From the NCBI GenBank assembly GCA_963693305.1, contig OY855906.1, forward strand, positions 21,688,161 to 21,752,160: 64,000 nt of DNA, read 5' to 3'. The position numbers and the translations under genes are program-made. Shown here in pieces: positions 10,151 through 23,236 of the stretch. Below the pieces are notes generated by a model. The model saw only the letters and a list, made by a program, of their open reading frames with translations. It was not told where the DNA came from and made no database searches. The DNA comes from Meandrina meandrites (taxonomy: Eukaryota > Cnidaria > Anthozoa > Scleractinia > Meandrinidae). Position 1 is the stretch's first letter. The number at the start of each line of letters is the position of its first letter.

Positions 10151-10848
10151 ATGATCTGAGCTCTGGGACCGCTTGTGCGTCGATTTGGGGCGTAAGCACC
10201 CAATTTCATGAAAATTGCGATTCGGCCGTAAAAATTGATTTTCTCATGATCTGAGCTCGGGGACCGCTTGTGCGTCGATTTGGGCCGTGAGCTCCCAATT
10301 TCATGAAATTTGCGATTCGGCCGTAAAAATTGATATTCTCATGATCTGAGCTCAAGGACCGCTTGTGAGTCGATTTGGGCCGTGAGCACCCAATTTCATG
10401 AAAATTGCGATTCGGCCTTAAAAATTGATATTCTGATGTTCTGAGCTCGGGGACGACTTGTGCGTCGATTTGAGCCTTGAGCACCCAATTTTCTGAAAAT
10501 TGCGATTCGGCCGTAAAAATTGATTTTCTCATGATCTCAGCTCGGGGACCGCTTGTGAGTCTATTTGGGCCGTAAGCACCGAATTTCATGAAAATTGCGA
10601 TTCGGCCTTAAAAATTGATATTCTGATGTTCTGAGCTCGGGGACGACTTGTGCGTCGATTTGGGCCGTGAGCACCCAATTTCATGAAAATTACGATACGG
10701 CCTTAAAAATTGATATTCTGATGTTTTGAGCTCGGGGACGACTTGTGCGTCGATTTGGGCCGTGAGCACCCAATTTCATGAAATTTGCGATTCGGCAGTA
10801 AAAATTGATTTTCTCATGATCTGAGCTCGGGGACCGCTTGTGCATCGA
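10150..10848 (+). repeat. Satellite junction segment (blocks N to L)
   Basis: The units carry GAGCTCTGGGACC followed by GGGGCGTAAGC, then GAGCTCCC, GAGCTCAAGG, CAATTTTCTGAAAATTG, GAGTCTATTTGGG with GTAAGCACCG, and ATTACGATACGG (about 10,687). Part of this (about 10,510-10,970) recurs near 14,126-14,586 at an offset of 3,616 bp. The GAGCTCTGGG unit is missing at the equivalent place near 30,510. Confidence 0.8.
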
Positions 10849-12833
10849 TTTCGGGCGTGAGCACCCAATTTCATGAAAATTGCGTTTCGGCCGTAAAAAT
10901 TGATTTTCTCATGATCTGAGCTCGGGGACCGCTTTGTGAGTCGATTTGGGCCGTGATCACCCAATTTCATGAAAATTGCGATTCGGCCGTAAAAATTGAT
11001 TTTCTCATGATCTGAGCTCGGGGAGCGCTTGTGAGTGGATTTGGGCCGTGAGCACCGAATTTCATGAAATTTGCGATTCGGCAGTAAAAATTGATTTTCT
11101 CATGATCTTAACTCGGGGACCGCTTGTGAGTCGATTTGGGCCGTGAGCACCCAATTTCATGAAAATTGCGATTCGGCCTTAAAAATTGATATTCTGATGT
11201 TCTGAGCTCGGGGACGACTTGTGCGTCGATTTGGGCCGTGAGCACCCAATTTCATGAAAATTGCGATTCGACCTTAAAAATTGATATTCTGATGTTTTGA
11301 GCTCGGGGACGACTTGTGCGTCGATTTGGGCCGTGAGCACCCAATTTCATGAAAATTGCGATTCGGCCGTAAAAATTGATTTTCTCATGATCTGAGCTCG
11401 GGGACCGCTTGTGCATCGATTTCGGGCGTAAGCACCCAATTTCATGAAAATTGCGTTTCGGCCGTAAAAATTGATTTTCTCATGATCTGAGCTCGGGGTC
11501 CGCTTTGTGAGTCGATTTGGGCCGTGATCACCCAATTTCATGAAAATTGCGATTCGGCCGTAAAAATTGATTTTCTCATGATCTGAGCTCGGGGACCGCT
11601 TGTGAGTCGATTTGGGCCGTGAGCACCCAATTTCATGAAAATTGCGATTCGGCCGTAAAAATTGATTTTCTCATGATCTGAGCTCGGGGAACGCTTGTGC
11701 GTCGATTTGGGCCGTGAGCATCCAATTTCATAGAAATTGCGATTCGGCCGTAAAAATTGATTTTCTCATGATCTGAGCTCGGGGACCTTCTTGTGCGTCG
11801 ATTTTGGCCGTGAGCACCCAATTTCATGAAAATTGCGATTCGGCCTTAAAAATTGACATTCTGATGTTCTGAGCTCGGGGACGACTTGTGCGTCGATTTG
11901 AGCCGTGAGCACCCAATTTCATGAAAATTGCGATTCGGCCGTAAAAATTGATTTTCTCATGATCTGAGCTCGGGGACCGCTTGTTAGTCGATTTGGGCCG
12001 TGAGCAGCCAATTTCATGAAATTTGCGATTCGGCCGTAAAAATTGATTTTCTCATGATCTGAGCTCGGGGACCGCTTGTGCGTCGATTTGGGCCGTGAGC
12101 ACCCAATTTCATGAAAATTGCGTTTCGACCGTAAAAATTGATTTTCTCATGATCTGAGCTCGGGGACCGCTTTGTGAGTCGATTTGGGCCGTGATCACCC
12201 AATTTCATGAGAATTGCGATTCGGCCGTAAAACTTGATTTTCTCATGATCTGAGCTCGGGGAGCGCTTGTGAGTGGATTTGGGCCGTGAACACCGAATTT
12301 CATGAAATTTGCGATTCGGCAGTAAAAATTGATTTTCTCATGATCTTAACTCGGGGACCGCTTGTGAGTCGATTTGGGCCGTGAGCACCCAATTTCATCA
12401 AAATTGCGATTCGGCCGTAAAAATTGATTTTCTCATGATCTGAGCTCGGAGACCGCTTTTTGAGTCGATTTTGGCCGTGAGCACCCAATTTCATGAAGAT
12501 TGCGATTCGGCCTTAAAAATTGATATTCTGATGTTCTGAGCTCGGGGACGACTTGTGCGTCGATTTGAGCCGTGAGCACCCAATTTCATGAAAATTGCAA
12601 TTCGGCGGTAAAAATTGATTTTCTCATGATCTGAGCTCGGGGACCGCTTGTTAGTCGATTTGGGCCGTGAGCACCCAATTTCATGAAATTTGCGATTCGG
12701 CCGTGAAAATTGATTTTGTCATGGTCTGAGCTCGGGGACCGCTTGTGAGTCGATTTGGGCCGTGAGCACCCAATTTCATGAAAATTGCGATTTGGCCGTA
12801 AAAATTGATTTTCTCATGATCTGAGCTCGGGGA
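10849..12833 (+). repeat. Higher-order block L, copy 2
   Basis: This is the copy of 1-1,985 at an offset of 10,848 bp. It has few private substitutions (GGGGTCCGC near 11,497, GAGCATCC near 11,718, GGAGACCGC near 12,449). All landmark units are in the same order and spacing, with no whole-unit gain or loss between the two copies at the positions compared. Confidence 0.87.
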
Positions 12834-14120
12834 CCGCTTATGAGTCGATTTGGGCCGTGAGCACCCAATTTCATGAAAATTGCGATTCGGCCGTAAAAAT
12901 TGATTTTCTCATGATCTGAGCTCGGGAACCGCTTGTGAGTCGACTTGGGCCGTGAGCAGCCAATTTCATGAAAATTGCGATTTGGCCGTAAAAATTGATT
13001 TTCTCATGATCTTAGCTCGGGGACCGCTTATGAGTCGATTTGGGCCGTGAGCACCCAATTTCATGAAAATTGCGATTCGGCCGCAAAAATTGATTTTCTC
13101 ATGATCTGAGCTCGGGGACCGCTTTGTGAGTCGATTTTGGCCGTGAGCACCCAATTTCATGAAAATTGCAATTCGGCCTTAAAAATTGATATTCTGATGT
13201 TCTGAGCTCGGGGACGACTTGTGCGTCGATTTGAGCCGTGAGCACCCAATTTCATGAAAATTGCGATTCGGCGGTAAAAATTGATTTTCTCATGATCTGA
13301 GCACGGGGACCGCTTGTTAGTCGATTTGGGCCGTGAGCACCCAATTTCATGAAATTTGCGATTCGGCCGTAAAAATTGATTTTCTCATGGTCTGAGCTCG
13401 GGGACCGCTTGTGCGTCGATTTGGGGCGTGAGCAGGCAATTTCATGAAAATTGCGATTCGGCCGTAAAAATTGATTTTCTCATGATCTGAGCTCGGGGAC
13501 CGCTTGTGCGTCGATTTGGGCCGTGAGCACCCAATTTCATGAAAATTGCGATTCGGCCGTAAAAATTGATTTTCTCATGATCTGAGCTCGGGGATCGCTT
13601 GTGCGTCGATTTGGGCCGTGAGCACCCAATTTCATGAAAATTGCAATTCGGACTTAAAAATTGATATTCTGATGTTCTGAGCTCGGGGACGACTTGTGCG
13701 TCGATTTGAGCCGTGAGCACCCAATTTCATGAAAATTGCGATTCGGCCGTAAAAATTGATTTTCTCATGATCTGAGCTCGGGGACCGCTTGTGAGTCGAT
13801 TTGGGCCGTGAACACCCAATTTTATGAAAATTGCGATTCGGCCGTAAAACTTGATTTTCTCATGATCTGAGCTCGGGGACCGCTTGTGCGTCGATTTGGG
13901 CCGTGAGCACCCAATTTCATAAAAATTGCGATTCGGCCTTAAAAATTGATTTTCTCATGATCTGAGCTCGGGGAGCGCTTGTGCGTCGATTTTGGCCGTG
14001 AGCACCGAATTTCAGGAAAATTGCGATTCGGCCTTAAAAATTGATATTCTGATGTTCTGAGCTCGGGGACGACTTGTGCGTCGATTTGAGCCGTGAGCAC
14101 CCAATTTTATGAAAATTGCG
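12834..14120 (+). repeat. Satellite stretch matching 58.9-59.9 kb
   Basis: From about 13,000 to 13,850 this follows 59,050-59,900 at a constant 46,049-bp offset. Paired marks are GCACGGGG (13,301 and 59,350) and AACACCCAATTTTATG (13,811 and 59,860), with GGGGCGTGAGCAGGC and GCAATTCGGAC between them. The remainder is ordinary type 1 and type 2 units, including CTTATGAG units near 12,840 and 13,028. Confidence 0.8.
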
Positions 14121-16295
14121 ATTCGGCCGTAAAAATTGATTTTCTCATGATCTCAGCTCGGGGACCGCTTGTGAGTCTATTTGGGCCGTAAGCACCGAAT
14201 TTCATGAAAATTGCGATTCGGCCTTAAAAATTGATATTCTGATGTTCTGAGCTCGGGGACGACTTGTGCGTCGATTTGGGCCGTGAGCACCCAATTTCAT
14301 GAAAATTACGATACGGCCTTAAAAATTGATATTCTGATGTTTTGAGCTCGGGGACGACTTGTGCGTCGATTTGGGCCGTGAGCACCCAATTTCATGAAAT
14401 TTGCGATTCGGCAGTAAAAATTGATTTTCTCATGTTCTGAGCTCGGGGACCGCTTGTGCATCGATTTCGGGCGTGAGCACCCAATTTCATGAAAATTGCG
14501 TTTCGGCCGTAAAAATTGATTTTCTCATGATCTGAGCTCGGGGACCGCTTTGTGAGTCGATTTGGGCCGTGATCACCCAATTTCATGAAAATTGCGTTTC
14601 GGCCGTAAAAATTGATTTTCTCATGATCTGAGCTCGGGGACCGCTTGTGAGTCGATTTGGGCCGTGAGCACCCAATTTCATGAAAATTGCGATTCGGCCG
14701 TAAAAATTGATTTTCTCATGATCTGAGCTCGGGGACCGCTTGTGAGTCGATTTGGGCCGTGAGCACCCAATTTCATGAAAATTGCGATTCGGCCGTAAAA
14801 ATCTATTTTCTCATGATCTGAGCTCGGGGACTGCTTGTGCGTCGATTTGGGCCGTGAGTACCCAATTTCATGAAATTTGCGATTAGGCCGTAAAAATTGA
14901 TTTTCTCATGATCTGAGCTCGGGGACCGCTTGTGCGTCGATTTGGGCCGTGAGCACCCAATTTCATGAAAATTGCGTTTCGACCGTAAAAATTGATTTTC
15001 TCATGATCTGAGCTCGGGGACCGCTTTGTGAGTCGATTTGGGCCGCGATAACCAAATTTCATGAGAATTGCGATTCGGCCGTAAAACTTGATTTTCTCAT
15101 GATCTGAGCTCGGGGAGCGCTTGTGAGTCGATTTGGGCTGTGAGCACCCAATTTCATGAAATTTGCGATTCGGCCGTAAAAATTGATTTTCTCATGATCT
15201 GAGCTCGGGGACCGCTTTGTGAGTCGATTTGGGCCGTGATCACCCAATTTCATGAAAATTGCGATTCGGCCGTAAAACTTGATTTTCTCATGATCTCAGC
15301 TCGGGGAGCGCTTGTGAGTCGATTTGGGCCGTGAGCACCCAATTTTATGAAAATTGCGATTTGGCCGTAAAAATTGATTTTCTCATGATCTGAGATCGGG
15401 GACCGCTTGTGCGTCGATTTGGGCCGTGAGCACCCAATTTCATGAAAATTGCGATTCGGCCGTGAAAATTCATTTTCTCATGATCTGAGCTCGGGGACCG
15501 CTTTTGCATCGATTTGGGCCGTGAGCACCCAATTTCATGAAAATTGCGATTCGGCGGTAAAAATTGATTTTCTCATAATCTGAGCTCGGGGACCGCTTGT
15601 TAGTCGATTTAGGCCGTGAGCACCCAATTTCATGAAAATTGCGATTCGGCCGTAAAAATTGATTTTGTCATGATCTGAGCTCGGGGACCGCTTGTGCGTC
15701 GATTTGGGCCGTGAGCACCCAATTTCATGAAAATTGCAATTCGGACTTAAAAATTGATATTCTGATGTTCTGAGCTCGGGGACGACTTGTGCGTCGATTT
15801 GAGCCGTGAGTACCCAATTTCATGAAAATTGCGATTCGGCCGTAAAAATTGATTTTCTCATGATCTGAGCTCGGGGACCGCTTGTTAGTCGATTTGGGCC
15901 GTGAGCAGCCAATTTCATGAAAATTGCAATTCGGACTTAAAAATTGATATTCTGATGTTCTGAGCTCGGGGACGACTTGTGCGTCGATTTGAGCCGTGAG
16001 TACCCAATTTCATGAAAATTGCGATTCGGCCGTAAAAATTGATTTTCTCATGATCTGAGCTCGGGGACCGCTTGTGCGTCGATTTGGGCCGTGAGCACCC
16101 AATTTCATGAAAATTGCGTTTCGACCGTAAAAATTGATTTTCTCATGATCTGAGCTCGGGGACCGCTTTGTGAGTCGATTTGGGCCGCGATAACCCAATT
16201 TCATGAGAATTGCGATTCGGCCGTAAAACTTGATTTTCTCATGATCTGAGCTCGGGGAGCGCTTGTGAGTCGATTTGGGCCGTGAGCACCCAATT
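14120..16295 (+). repeat. Mixed satellite units
   Basis: The left 460 bp copies 10,510-10,970. The rest is a mixture of type 1 and type 2 units with marks such as AAAATCTATTTTC (14,800), GATTAGGCC (14,882) and GCGATAACC after 96-bp units. A 190-bp dimer of a GCAATTCGGAC type 2 unit plus a GAGTACCC unit is duplicated (about 15,721 and 15,911). No non-satellite sequence is present. Confidence 0.78.
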
Positions 16296-17151
16296 TCATG
16301 AAATTTGCGATTCGGCAGTAAAAATTGATTTTCTCATGATCTGAGCTCGGGGACCGCTTGTGCATCGATTTCGGGCGTGAGCACCCAATTTCATGAAAAT
16401 TGCGTTTCGGCCGTAAAAATTGATTTTCTCATGATCTGAGCTCGGGGACCGCTTTGTGAGTCGATTTGGGCCGTGATCACCCAATTTCATGAAAATTGCG
16501 ATTCGGCCGTAAAACTTGATTTTCTCTTGATCTCAGCTCGGGGAGCGCTTGTGAGTCGATTTTGGCCGTGAGCACCCAATTTGATGAAAATTGCGATTCG
16601 GCCGTAAAAATTGATTTTCTCATGATCTGAGCTCGGGGACCGCTTGTGCGTCGATTTGGGCCGTGAGCACCCAATTTCATGAAAATTGCGATTCGGCCGT
16701 AAAAATTTATTTTCTCATGATCTGAGCTCGGGGACCGCTTGTGCATCGATTTGGGCCGCGAGCACCCAATTTCATGAAAATTGCGATTCGGCGGTAAAAA
16801 TTGATTTTCTCATAATCTGAGCTCGGGGACCGCTTGTTAGTCGATTTAGGCAGTGAGCACCCAATTTCATGAAAATTGCGATTCGGCGGTAAAAATTGAT
16901 TTTCTCATAATCTGAGCTCGGGGACCGCTTGTTAGTCGATTTAGGCCGTGAGCACCCAATTTCATGAAAATTGCGATTCGGCCGTAAAAATTGATTTTCT
17001 CATGATCTGAGCTCGGGGACCGCTTGTGCGTCGATTTGGGCCGTGAGCACCCAATTTCATGAAAATTGCAATTCGGACTTAAAAATTGATATTCTGATGT
17101 TCTGAGCTCGGGGACGACTTGTGCGTCGATTTGAGCCGTGAGCACCCAATT
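16296..17151 (+). repeat. 856-bp higher-order repeat, unit a
   Basis: Nine monomers form the repeat: an E-type unit (GTGCATCG/TTCGGGCG), GCGTTTCGG, a 96-bp unit with GTGATCAC, AACTTGATTTTCTCTTG, CAATTTGATG, AATTTATTTTC, CCGCGAGC, two CGGCGGTAAAA/CATAATCTG/GTTAGTCG units, a type 1 unit and GCAATTCGGAC. This copy opens slightly differently (AAATTTGCG with CGGCAG) from units b and c. One private change is TTTAGGCAGTGAGC near 16,850. Confidence 0.85.
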
Positions 17152-18102
17152 TCATGAAAATTGCGATTTGGCCGTAAAAATTGATTTTCTCATGATCTGA
17201 GCTCGGGGACCGCTTGTGCATCGATTTCGGGCGTGAGCACCCAATTTCATGAAAATTGCGTTTCGGCCGTAAAAATTGATTTTCTCATGATCTGAGCTCG
17301 GGGACCGCTTTGTGAGTCGATTTGGGCCGTGATCACCCAATTTCATGAAAATTGCGATTCGGCCGTAAAACTTGATTTTCTCTTGATCTCAGCTCGGGGA
17401 GCGCTTGTGAGTCGATTTGGGCCGTGAGCACCCAATTTGATGAAAATTGCGATTCGGCCGTAAAAATTGATTTTCTCATGATCTGAGCTCGGGGACCGCT
17501 TGTGCGTCGATTTGGGCCGTGAGCACCCAATTTCATGAAAATTGCGATTCGGCCGTAAAAATTTATTTTCTCATGATCTGAGCTCGGGGACCGCTTGTGC
17601 ATCGATTTGGGCCGCGAGCACCCAATTTCATGAAAATTGCGATTCGGCGGTAAAAATTGATTTTCTCATAATCTGAGCTCGGGGACCGCTTGTTAGTCGA
17701 TTTAGGCCGTGAGCACCCAATTTCATGAAAATTGCGATTCGGCGGTAAAAATTGATTTTCTCATAATCTGAGCTCGGGGACCGCTTGTTAGTCGATTTAG
17801 GCCGTGAGCACCCAATTTCATGAAAATTGCGATTCGGCGGTAAAAATTGATTTTCTCATAATCTGAGCTCGGGGACCGCTTGTTAGTCGATTTAGGCCGT
17901 GAGCACCCAATTTCATGAAAATTGCGATTCGGCCGTAAAAATTGATTTTCTCATGATCTGAGCTCGGGGACCGCTTGTGCGTCGATTTGGGCCGTGAGCA
18001 CCCAATTTCATGAAAATTGCAATTCGGACTTAAAAATTGATATTCTGATGTTCTGAGCTCGGGGACGACTTGTGCGTCGATTTGAGCCGTGAGCACCCAA
18101 TT
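17152..18102 (+). repeat. 951-bp higher-order repeat, unit b
   Basis: The order is the same as in the 856-bp unit, but with three instead of two consecutive CATAATCTG/GTTAGTCGATTTAGG units (near 17,640, 17,735 and 17,830). This gives ten monomers and 951 bp. It is followed immediately by unit c and looks the same at every landmark I compared. Confidence 0.9.
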
Positions 18103-19053
18103 TCATGAAAATTGCGATTTGGCCGTAAAAATTGATTTTCTCATGATCTGAGCTCGGGGACCGCTTGTGCATCGATTTCGGGCGTGAGCACCCAATTTCA
18201 TGAAAATTGCGTTTCGGCCGTAAAAATTGATTTTCTCATGATCTGAGCTCGGGGACCGCTTTGTGAGTCGATTTGGGCCGTGATCACCCAATTTCATGAA
18301 AATTGCGATTCGGCCGTAAAACTTGATTTTCTCTTGATCTCAGCTCGGGGAGCGCTTGTGAGTCGATTTGGGCCGTGAGCACCCAATTTGATGAAAATTG
18401 CGATTCGGCCGTAAAAATTGATTTTCTCATGATCTGAGCTCGGGGACCGCTTGTGCGTCGATTTGGGCCGTGAGCACCCAATTTCATGAAAATTGCGATT
18501 CGGCCGTAAAAATTTATTTTCTCATGATCTGAGCTCGGGGACCGCTTGTGCATCGATTTGGGCCGCGAGCACCCAATTTCATGAAAATTGCGATTCGGCG
18601 GTAAAAATTGATTTTCTCATAATCTGAGCTCGGGGACCGCTTGTTAGTCGATTTAGGCCGTGAGCACCCAATTTCATGAAAATTGCGATTCGGCGGTAAA
18701 AATTGATTTTCTCATAATCTGAGCTCGGGGACCGCTTGTTAGTCGATTTAGGCCGTGAGCACCCAATTTCATGAAAATTGCGATTCGGCGGTAAAAATTG
18801 ATTTTCTCATAATCTGAGCTCGGGGACCGCTTGTTAGTCGATTTAGGCCGTGAGCACCCAATTTCATGAAAATTGCGATTCGGCCGTAAAAATTGATTTT
18901 CTCATGATCTGAGCTCGGGGACCGCTTGTGCGTCGATTTGGGCCGTGAGCACCCAATTTCATGAAAATTGCAATTCGGACTTAAAAATTGATATTCTGAT
19001 GTTCTGAGCTCGGGGACGACTTGTGCGTCGATTTGAGCCGTGAGCACCCAATT
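18103..19053 (+). repeat. 951-bp higher-order repeat, unit c
   Basis: This is a direct tandem copy of unit b at an offset of 951 bp, again with three CATAATCTG units (near 18,595, 18,690 and 18,785). At its right end the array passes into another GCAATTCGGAC-bearing segment (19,054-19,237) rather than a further 951-bp unit. Confidence 0.9.
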
Positions 19054-19139
19054 TCATGAAAATTGCGATTCGGCCGTAAAAATTGATTTTCTCATGATCT
19101 GAGCTCGGGGACCGCTTGTTAGTCGATTTAGGCCGTGAG

Positions 19140-20730
19140 CACCCAATTTCATGAAAATTGCAATTCGGACTTAAAAATTGATATTCTGATGTTCTGAGCT
19201 CGGGGACGACTTGTGCGTCGATTTGAGCCGTGAGCACCCAATTTCATGAAAATTGCGATTCGGCCGTAAAAATTGATTTTCTCATGATCTGAGCTCGGGG
19301 ACCGCTTGTTAGTCGATTTGGGCCGTGAGCAGCCAATTTCATGAAATTTGCGATTCGGCCGTAAAAATTGATTTTCTCATGATCTGAGCTCGGGGACCGC
19401 TTGTGCGTCGATTTGGGCCGTGAGCACCCAATTTCATGAAAATTGCGTTTCGACCGTAAAAATTGATTTTCTCATGATCTGAGCTCGGGGACCGCTTTGT
19501 GAGTCGATTTGGGCCGCGATAACCCAATTTCATGAGAATTGCGATTCGGCCGTAGAACTTGATTTTCTCATGATCTGAGCTCGGGGAGCGCTTGTGAGTC
19601 GATTTGGGCCGTGAGCACCCAATTTCATGAAAATTGCGATTCGGCGGTAAAAATTGATTTTCTCATGATCTGAGCTCGGGGACCGCTTGTTAGTCGATTT
19701 GGGCCGTGAGCACCCAATTTCATGAAATTTGCGATTCGGCCGTGAAAATTGATTTTCTCATGGTCTGAGCTCGGGGACCGCTTGTGAGTCGATTTGGGCC
19801 GTGAGCACCCAATTTCATGAAAATTGCGATTTGGCCGTAAAAATTGATTTTCTCATGATCTGAGCTCGGGGACCGCTTGTGAGTCGATTTGGGCCGTGAG
19901 CACCCAATTTCATGAAAATTGCGATTTGGCCGTAAAAATTGATTTTCTCATGATCTGAGCTCGGGGACCGCTTGTGAGTCGATTTGGGCCGTGAGCACCC
20001 AATTTCATGAAAATTGCGATTCGGCCGTAAAAATTGATTTTCTCATGATCTGAGCTCGGGGACCGCTTATGAGTCGATTTGGGCCGTGAGCACCCAATTT
20101 CATGAAAATTGCGATTTGGCCGTAAAAATTGATTTTCTCATGATCTGAGCTCGGGGACCGCTTGTGAGTCGATTTGGGCCGTGAGCACCCAATTTCATGA
20201 AAATTGCGATTCGGCCGTAAAAATTGATTTTCTCATGATCTGAGCTCGGGAACCGCTTGTGAGTCGACTTGGGCCGTGAGCAGCCAATTTCATGAAAATT
20301 GCGATTTGGCCGTAAAAATTGATTTTCTCATGATCTTAGCTCGGGGACCGCTTATGAGTCGATTTGGGCCGTGAGCACCCAATTTCATGAAAATTGCGAT
20401 TCGGCCGTAAAAATTGATTTTCTCATGATCTGAGCTCGGGGACCGCTTGTGAGTCGATTTGGGCCGTGAGCACCCAATTTCATGAAAATTGCGATTTGGC
20501 CGTAAAAATTGATTTTCTTATAATCTGAGCTCGGGGAGCGCTTGTGAGTCGATTTGGTCCGTGAGCACCCAATTTCATGAAATTTGCGATTCGGCCGTAA
20601 AAATTGATTTTCTCATGATCTGAGCTCGGGGACCGCTTGTGAGTCGATTTGGGCCGTGAGCACCCAATTTCATGAAAATTGCGATTTGGCCGTAAAAATT
20701 GATTTTCTCATGATCTGAGCTCGGGGACCG
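19140..20730 (+). repeat. 1.8-kb segment, copy 1
   Basis: This segment matches 20,946-22,440 at an offset of 1,806 bp (19 units plus 1). After about 19,970 the offset falls to about 1,711 bp because the second copy lacks one monomer. Shared marks are GCGATAACCC, the rare CGTAGAACTTG (19,551 and 21,357), CGGCGG, CCGTGAAAATTG with CATGGTCTG, GGGAACCGC with GTCGACTTGG, and TTATAATCTG. Confidence 0.82.
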
Positions 20731-20945
20731 CTTGTGCATCGATTTCGGGCGTGAGCACCCAATTTCATGAAAATTGCGTTTCGGCCGTAAAAATTGATTT
20801 TCTCATGATCTGAGCTCGGGGACCGCTTGTTAGTCGATTTAGGCCGTGAGCACCCAATTTCATGAAAATTGCGATTCGGCCGTAAAAATTGATTTTCTCA
20901 TGATCTGAGCTCGGGGACCGCTTGTGCGTCGATTTGGGCCGTGAG

Positions 20946-22380
20946 CACCCAATTTCATGAAAATTGCAATTCGGACTTAAAAATTGATATTCTGATGTTC
21001 TGAGCTCGGGGACGACTTGTGCGTCGATTTGAGCCGTGAGCACCCAATTTCATGAAAATTGCGATTCGGCCGTAAAAATTGATTTTCTCATGATCTGAGC
21101 TCGGGGACCGCTTGTTAGTCGATTTGGGCCGTGAGCAGCCAATTTCATGAAATTTGCGATTCGGCCGTAAAAATTGATTTTCTCATGATCTGAGCTCGGG
21201 GACCGCTTGTGCGTCGATTTGGGCCGTGAGCACCCAATTTCATGAAAATTGCGTTTCGACCGTAAAAATTGATTTTCTCATGATCTGAGCTCGGGGACCG
21301 CTTTGTGAGTCGATTTGGGCCGCGATAACCCAATTTCATGAGAATTGCGATTCGGCCGTAGAACTTGATTTTCTCATGATCTGAGCTCGGGGAGCGCTTG
21401 TGAGTCGATTTGGGCCGTGAGCACCCAATTTCATGAAAATTGCGATTCGGCGGTAAAAATTGATTTTCTCATGATCTGAGCTCGGGGACCGCTTGTTAGT
21501 CGATTTGGGCCGTGAGCACCCAATTTCATGAAATTTGCGATTCGGCCGTGAAAATTGATTTTCTCATGGTCTGAGCTCGGGGACCGCTTGTGAGTCGATT
21601 TGGGCCGTGAGCACCCAATTTCATGAAAATTGCGATTTGGCCGTAAAAATTGATTTTCTCATGATCTGAGCTCGGGGACCGCTTGTGAGTCGATTTGGGC
21701 CGTGAGCACCCAATTTCATGAAAATTGCGATTTGGCCGTAAAAATTGATTTTCTCATGATCTGAGCTCGGGGACCGCTTATGAGTCGATTTGGGCCGTGA
21801 GCACCCAATTTCATGAAAATTGCGATTCGGCCGTAAAAATTGATTTTCTCATGATCTGAGCTCGGGGACCGCTTATGAGTCGATTTGGGCCGTGAGCACC
21901 CAATTTCATGAAAATTGCGATTCGGCCGTAAAAATTGATTTTCTCATGATCTGAGCTCGGGAACCGCTTGTGAGTCGACTTGGGCCGTGAGCAGCCAATT
22001 TCATGAAAATTGCGATTTGGCCGTAAAAATTGATTTTCTCATGATCTTAGCTCGGGGACCGCTTATGAGTCGATTTGGGCCGTGAGCACCCAATTTCATG
22101 AAAATTGCGATTCGGCCGTAAAAATTGATTTTCTCATGATCTGAGCTCGGGGACCGCTTGTGAGTCGACTTGGGCCGTGAGCAGCCAATTTCATGAAAAT
22201 TGCGATTTGGCCGTAAAAATTGATTTTCTTATAATCTGAGCTCGGGGAGCGCTTGTGAGTCGATTTGGTCCGTGAGCACCCAATTTCATGAAATTTGCGA
22301 TTCGGCCGTAAAAATTGATTTTCTCATGATCTGAGCTCGGGGACCGCTTGTGAGTCGATTTGGGCCGTGAGCACCCAATT
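20946..22380 (+). repeat. 1.8-kb segment, copy 2
   Basis: This is the second copy of the 19.14-20.7 kb segment, including the rare CGTAGAACTTG change, which shows the duplication happened after that mutation. It differs in the order and number of CTTATGAG and CTTGTGAG units around 21,770-21,900, one monomer fewer in total. Confidence 0.82.
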
Positions 22381-23236
22381 TCATGAAAATTGCGATTTGG
22401 CCGTAAAAATTGATTTTCTCATGATCTGAGCTCGGGGACCGCTTGTGCATCGATTTCGGGCGTGAGCACCCAATTTCATGAAAATTGCGTTTCGGCCGTA
22501 AAAATTGATTTTCTCATGATCTGAGCTCGGGGACCGCTTTGTGAGTCGATTTGGGCCGTGATCACCCAATTTCATGAAAATTGCGATTCGGCCGTAAAAC
22601 TTGATTTTCTCTTGATCTCAGCTCGGGGAGCGCTTGTGAGTCGATTTGGGCCGTGAGCACCCAATTTGATGAAAATTGCGATTCGGCCGTAAAAATTGAT
22701 TTTCTCATGATCTGAGCTCGGGGACCGCTTGTGCGTCGATTTGGGCCGTGAGCACCCAATTTCATGAAAATTGCGATTCGGCCGTAAAAATTTATTTTCT
22801 CATGATCTGAGCTCGGGGACCGCTTGTGCATCGATTTGGGCCGCGAGCACCCAATTTCATGAAAATTGCGATTCGGCGGTAAAAATTGATTTTCTCATAA
22901 TCTGAGCTCGGGGACCGCTTGTTAGTCGATTTAGGCCGTGAGCACCCAATTTCATGAAAATTGCGATTCGGCGGTAAAAATTGATTTTCTCATAATCTGA
23001 GCTCGGGGACCGCTTGTTAGTCGATTTAGGCCGTGAGCACCCAATTTCATGAAAATTGCGATTCGGCCGTAAAAATTGATTTTCTCATGATCTGAGCTCG
23101 GGGACCGCTTGTGCGTCGATTTGGGCCGTGAGCACCCAATTTCATGAAAATTGCAATTCGGACTTAAAAATTGATATTCTGATGTTCTGAGCTCGGGGAC
23201 GACTTGTGCGTCGATTTGAGCCGTGAGCACCCAATT
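22381..23236 (+). repeat. 856-bp higher-order repeat, unit d
   Basis: This is a fourth copy of the 16.3-19.05 kb higher-order repeat, displaced from unit c by 4,278 bp on its left side and 4,183 bp on its right. The 95-bp step arises because it has two CATAATCTG units (near 22,870 and 22,965), as in unit a, not three. The match continues to about 23,808 (matching up to 19,625). Confidence 0.88.
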
